64,000 nucleotides of DNA from Erythrocercus mccallii (taxonomy: Eukaryota > Chordata > Aves > Passeriformes > Dicruridae), in NCBI GenBank assembly GCA_013397435.1, contig VZRG01002344.1:1-64000 (forward strand), in the 5' to 3' direction. The position numbers and the translations under genes are program-made. How positions within the stretch are numbered: the first letter of the stretch is position 1; each line of letters opens with the position of its first letter. This document shows, piece after piece, positions 58,966 through 64,000 of this stretch. Under the pieces are notes generated by a model. It had not been told where the DNA came from and searched no databases. It saw only the letters and a list, made by a program, of their open reading frames with translations.

Positions 58966-61900
58966 AAAATAATAAATAATAATAATTAAAAATAATAATA
59001 AAAATACTAGTTTGATGATTAAACTGCAAGGAGAGTAATTTCCTTTTTTGTAAAACAAAGGAATGCTTACTGAAGTAGTATATATATTATATATCTTACA
59101 ATGCCTATTGAAATAGTACACTGCAATTATTTTGTCAAACAATTTGTTAGGCATAAAGATCTTTGATACTGGAACTTTTCAGTAGGTGTAGCTATACTGC
59201 TATTATGAAATAGGCATGAATTATTCTAGAGGTTTTTGCTGAAGAAAGACATTTATTTAATGGCCACAATTGCACTTCCTCAAAGTGAAAGCATTGTTAG
59301 ATTTATGAAAGACTTGTTAGATGGTAGGTGAACTCCCCATCTAATCTTTGTCTTTACAAAGGAATATCCTGTGCCACCAGTGAGCAAGAAGGTGCTTTAC
59401 AGGAAGTGTCTGCCTGCTGGTTACAGTAAGGTATAAAAACTGCATTCAGAAATAATTTTTGTGTTCCCCTTTTCTAAACTTCCAGCAAATAATCTACTGT
59501 GGTCCTAGAGCCAGAATGAAGGTTTGATTTTAGAAATCATGCACATATTATAAATGAAAATAAAATTGGCATCTACCATATGGTAGTGATGGCTAGAATA
59601 AAATAAGTTGAAATAAAATAAAGAACACTACTTTGATTTTCAATGTCTTGATTTGTTGTATTGTCTCTTGTCATTTCCTGTAGTATACAGGTATTTGATA
59701 ATGGGATGCTCACTAGTTAGAGTAGTTAAGAGAAGATGACTTTTAGTCATAGAAGGAAACCAGGTAAGATCATAAGGAAATTCAGTGAAACATGTCCTCT
59801 TCTGTGAGACTCTGGATGATTTGAGTTGTGATTACCTTTTTTTTTTTAAGCATTTCATATTGATATGTTAAATTAGACTTTTTAGAAAAATCTAAGTGCA
59901 GAAATCTTAAAGACTATAACTACTAACCTGAGGAACAAAGACAGACTGTTTTGGGGTTTTTTTCCCAAATTATCCTCTACCATCTAATAACAGTGGGACA
60001 TCCCAGAGAGCTCATTGACAGAATGCAATTGTATAATCAAGCTTAAAATCTAACATATTGTCCAAGTGTTTTTTCTGTCCAAAAGTTGATAAATGTCTTG
60101 GGAGAAACAGATCGAGTAAAGGCAAAATTGGACCAGTAGCTTATGTCATGTACAATGTTCTGTAAAATAAGTATAGATTGCACCTCTTTGAAATGGTTTA
60201 TTGGCATAGGATGTTCTAAGCACATCTGGGCGCTCTGTTCCTGTCCTCCCTGAAGGAACTTTCGCAATGCTCTTGTTCAAAAGAGGGCAAACTACACAAA
60301 CAAATTTACTTACCAGAGAAAAATGGCAATGGGGATTATTTTTTCCTGCTAGCACGAAAAGAAACAGAAACTGCCTATGGCTTTGCCTGAAGATACAGAT
60401 TTAAAGCACATCAGAATTTGGCAATACCTTCTTATTTGCTTTTCTCATAGGATTTGTTTTCAGAAATTAAATCAGTGCTGACCTTAACCATGCATTCTCA
60501 CAGCTTAAATTGGACTGAAAATAAGCATTGACCTGAAAACAAACAAAGATCTGTTTGAAGTTTCAAACTATTCTTGAAGAGTGTATGGAAAACTGGTTTC
60601 TGAACCAGCTGTCTGCTTGCAGTGGGTGTCCAAGATATCACTCAGTGAGTTTACCCAGTATTTATGGAAAAATAGGATAGTACTTTCCCAGTTGCAAGGA
60701 AAGCTTGTTGTACTGACTCACTTCCCTCACTCCATTTTGGTCACTATATTCCCCACAGGAAAACCCAGAAAACTGCATAAAATTGTCTCCATCCTCAAAC
60801 CTGGAGAAACCCTTTTCAGATTCTTGGTGTTTAGTTTTATAGTAAAATGCTTGTCAGTTTTTGACCAAGAAAAAGTAACTGCAAAGCTTAAAATCAGTTG
60901 TCTTTTTGATCCTTTCATGTCCCTTTGTCCTCTCCATACTATTTATAAAGAAAGCTGTCAGTATAGTGTGCTTCATCACACGGTTCATGACACCATCTCC
61001 TACTGCCACTCTCAGACTTAGGCTTTTCTGAAAACTTGGCTCAAAAATGTCACAAAGTGGACTTAAATTGAAAAGTAGCAGAGAATTCTCCTCAAGTTGT
61101 GTTTCTCTTTCTTTAGCCTCTGAGATAATTGCCTTTAAATTTTCCACTCTTCACATATGTTTTTCCATTTCTCAGATTCCAGGAAAAAGACTGGGTTGAA
61201 ATAATTTTAATGACTTGTCAATGCATAACTGATAATACAATGAAGATATCGCTACATTCACTTTTTTCCTGCCATTGCTCCTTGCTTTTCCATTTCCAGC
61301 ACAGCTGCAGTGCCAATTGCTAATTGTTGGGCTTTGTAAAATTAGCCAATGCTATAAATTCTAAGTAGTAATGACTAAAATCTGGAGTGAATTATGTAGC
61401 CAGTTTTGCATAAGGAAGAGGTGCACCATCACTCTTCAGATGTAGCTAATGGATTCAGCATTGTCACCTCCTAACAAAAAAGCTTTTTGTTTTTCTACAG
61501 GAAAGCCAGATGGTTTCTATCTGTCCTTCATAGCAGATTTGACCTTTAAATGAGAAATCATCAGGGACCGGTGATTCATTGGCAGACAAAGGATTCAGCA
61601 GGCATTAAAGGACAGTGTCCTAGTTTACTGAGCTCTGTTTCAGATGTCCATTGATTAAAGAAAGTGCTGCAGAGATGCTGTGTTATAGGCAAGGTTATTG
61701 TGAGCACAGACAGCACAAATACCTGGCTCCCATAAGCAGAAGCTTAACTGCTGTGTGCAAAAGTAGCCCCATTCATTTTGGTACCACCTTTGGATGACAG
61801 AAAAAAAAAAAGGATTAAATCAAACTGTCCAGAAGAGAGGAAAGTCATCTGACTGGGCTGTAATACTGAGAGCACTCTGTTTTTCTACGGCTATGTGAAT

Positions 61901-62429
61901 GCTGATGGAGGCTTCATTAATAAGAGAATGATCAGTGTAACTGTTTGGAAACTAGCAAAAAGAGAGAGTAGACATGTTTTGTTTTGGTTTTTTTTAAACA
62001 TTGAATATGTCAAAGTAAAATTATTTTTATTCTACATGTATAGAAGCTGAAGCAGAGATGTGACTGGAGGTACAGAAAGATTCTGAGCTGCCTTGTTTCT
62101 AAACCTGAGTTAATTTTTCCAGATTTTTTTCATCTGACTAGTAGTGAAACTCACACTGCTTTCCCACTTCCCTCTGCTCCCCAGTCAGCCAAAGGATAAT
62201 TGAGAGTTGAGTTCCCAAGTTATAATGGAAAGGACTTTCTAAGTTGGAGCTTGATAAGCCTTTTTAGACAGTGGATATCTTGTCCCTTTTCACCTGACCA
62301 AAAATAGCAGTATTTGTTAAAAAGGTTGTGCTAGGAAATCTTCCTGAGATTTATTAATGCCAGTAGGAAATTTACAACGGAAGTAAAGTCACTTTTGCTG
62401 GATTAGAGTCTGTTTTAGTAGTATTTTCC

Positions 62430-62595
62430 TGCTGCTCCAGGGAGGTTTTTACTTTGTAAATGTGTCACATTGCCACGGAGCTTATTTTGCTTCATCATCT
62501 CTCTGTCCATTTCATTAATGATGCTGCAGCTGCACACCCAGCTTTTTTGTTTCTAGGCTGTTGATTTTTCATGCATATTAATTCATTTCAAAATA
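62430..62595. promoter_or_regulatory. Candidate conserved noncoding element (possible enhancer)
   Basis: No repeat signature. It contains homeodomain-type ATTAATGA near 62514, an E-box CAGCTG at about 62528, and a POU-type ATGCATATTAAT near 62571. Such clustering is typical of developmental enhancers, but the call rests only on motif content. Confidence 0.3.
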
Positions 62596-64000
62596 CTGAA
62601 ACAAATACAGAAGTTAGAGTAAACACCAAAACATGAACCAGGTGTGAGAACACTCTTGTGCTCCTGTTGTTTTATATCACAGTTTCTACTTGATCGTAAG
62701 GTTTTGGCCAGTATGATGAAATTCTGAGCTGGAACAGTGTCATCTTTGAGTACTGTAGTGGCTGAAACCCCGATTCTCACAGAAGTTCAGTTTAGAAATG
62801 TTCACTAACAATCTTTGTTATCTTCTATTTAAAAAAAGAATAGAGAAGCCTACATGGGCTTGTTTAGAAACCACATTTTGTTCAAATTGACGTCTTGGAA
62901 ACAAAGACTGTTGTCAGAATAGTCTCTCAAATGAAGCTGTTTGTACAAATAAAGCATCTGAATAGTTTGTGGTGTGAGTTGTTTGGACTGCAAGCAACAG
63001 GGATAGCAGGAAACTATTTACTGAAAAAGATGAAACATGATAAATATTAAGCCAAACACTTAATGCCAATTTCCGCCACATGAATATTGGATGCTGACTA
63101 CTGTAATAATTGCAAGGCAAAACAGTAACAAAAAATCATGAAAAATACTGTGGGGTTTTTTGGGGGGTTTTGTGCTGTTAATTGATCTTTGTCTCATTTC
63201 AGTAGTGCTTACATCCAGTGTATATTGTGACCCACTGGAAAAAGACACTGAAGTTTTCTCTTTAAAGTAACTGAAGTTTCAGTGAGCAATCCCATACTAG
63301 CGTGATAAAATTGTATAAAACATAAGCTCTGTTGCTTAGTGTTGCTGGAAATACTAAATACTAAAGGACCCACCAGTCTTCAGAATGTCTGACTTGCAAT
63401 TTGTCTGAAAACTAAACAGGATTAACTCTCATATATACATCCTATATGACACCTTAAAATTCATTACTACAATCATTAATTCTGAAAAACAAAGCTTTGA
63501 GTGTCCGTGAAATATGGATTTGGGAGCCGCCCTGAAGATCATGAAAGTTTCCACAGAATTTCCAAAGTTTGTCATAATCTTGAGCAATAAGTACCTAATT
63601 CATTTCAGGTAATGTTTTACGAGTGAAAAGGTGCTTGCTAGTGAAAAATACCTGAGTTTAATATGGTAACTGTGGTCCACATTGTACAGTAGATCTGATT
63701 TAAGGACAAAAGAAATCCATACATATCTGCTCCTTGGTGGAAGGGAGAGGGCAGTCTTGTGCTTCGGGAACAAAAGGTCCAAGTGAAAATCTTGGAACTC
63801 TGTGGGGAAGTGCACTTACCCACAGTAGTACTACTCCCAACCGTGTTTTCATATGATTTCTCAATCCGAAGCCTGTCACACTTCCAAAAATACAAAACAG
63901 CCAAAGACAGAAGGTTGAGCTTTGAAATTCACTCAACTGAATGAAGACAGTGGCCTTTGGATCTTTTAGATCACTGGTCTTTTCAGATCTTTAATTACAG

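Larger units (their letters stand above)
55106..64000. other. Intron 23, 5' part (runs off window)
   Basis: At least 8.9 kb. It holds a CR1 fragment, a tRNA/CR1 SINE, a hexanucleotide repeat with a CpG-dense patch, and a candidate conserved noncoding element. I searched by eye for the expected final exon (VQDKFRL onward) and did not find it. Confidence 0.75.

Noticed and set aside
58816..59154. 112-codon minus-strand frame over the AATAAG repeat
   Set aside because: Its Ile/Leu repeats are translation of the microsatellite.
60581..61021. 146-codon open frame on the + strand in intron 23
   Set aside because: The longest frame outside the GC-rich island, but its residues show no domain or motif, it has no promoter or splice context, and one frame of this length is plausible by chance in 64 kb.

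Overview
The window is a stretch of bird nuclear genome, most likely a passerine (songbird). The bird call rests on many CR1 retroposon fragments with typical avian 3' ends. The songbird call rests on one SINE-like element that joins a tRNA-Ile-like head to a CR1-like tail. DNA outside exons is AT-rich and CpG-poor, as in avian introns.

It is essentially one protein-coding gene: PIK3C3 (VPS34), the class III phosphatidylinositol 3-kinase catalytic subunit, on the + strand. Twenty-three coding exons can be placed from 5548 to 55105. All 22 complete introns have GT-AG ends, and every exon junction keeps the reading frame. Together they give 2520 nt, or 840 codons, of a protein that is 887 residues in human. 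The last roughly 46 residues (the C-terminal kinase helices) are not seen, so their exon or exons lie beyond base 64000. The parts appear in family order: C2 domain (exons 2-5), helical domain (about exons 8-14), then the kinase domain (exons 16-23) with the ATP-binding lysine, the DRHLDN catalytic loop and the DFG motif all intact.

Layout: 1-5240 is intergenic, with CR1 pieces and one ERV LTR (2969-3593). A CpG-island promoter without a TATA box and with several YY1-type motifs covers about 5240-5900. 5616-55014 holds introns 1-22. 55106-64000 is the 5' part of intron 23. The introns hold CR1 fragments, three further ERV LTRs, one tRNA/CR1 SINE, and GATA, AATAAG and TTTA microsatellites. A CpG-dense 73-bp patch follows the AATAAG repeat, and a candidate conserved noncoding element lies near 62.5 kb. 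No second protein-coding gene, RNA gene or CRISPR array could be supported.

I see no operon-like or novel multi-gene system here. The more interesting points are small: a CR1 array directly abutting the promoter, a serine followed by proline at the position of the ULK1 target Ser249, a possible alternative terminal exon in intron 23, the CpG patch, and the LTRs with readable target-site duplications. All family assignments are from memory of sequence patterns; no alignment or database search was run.
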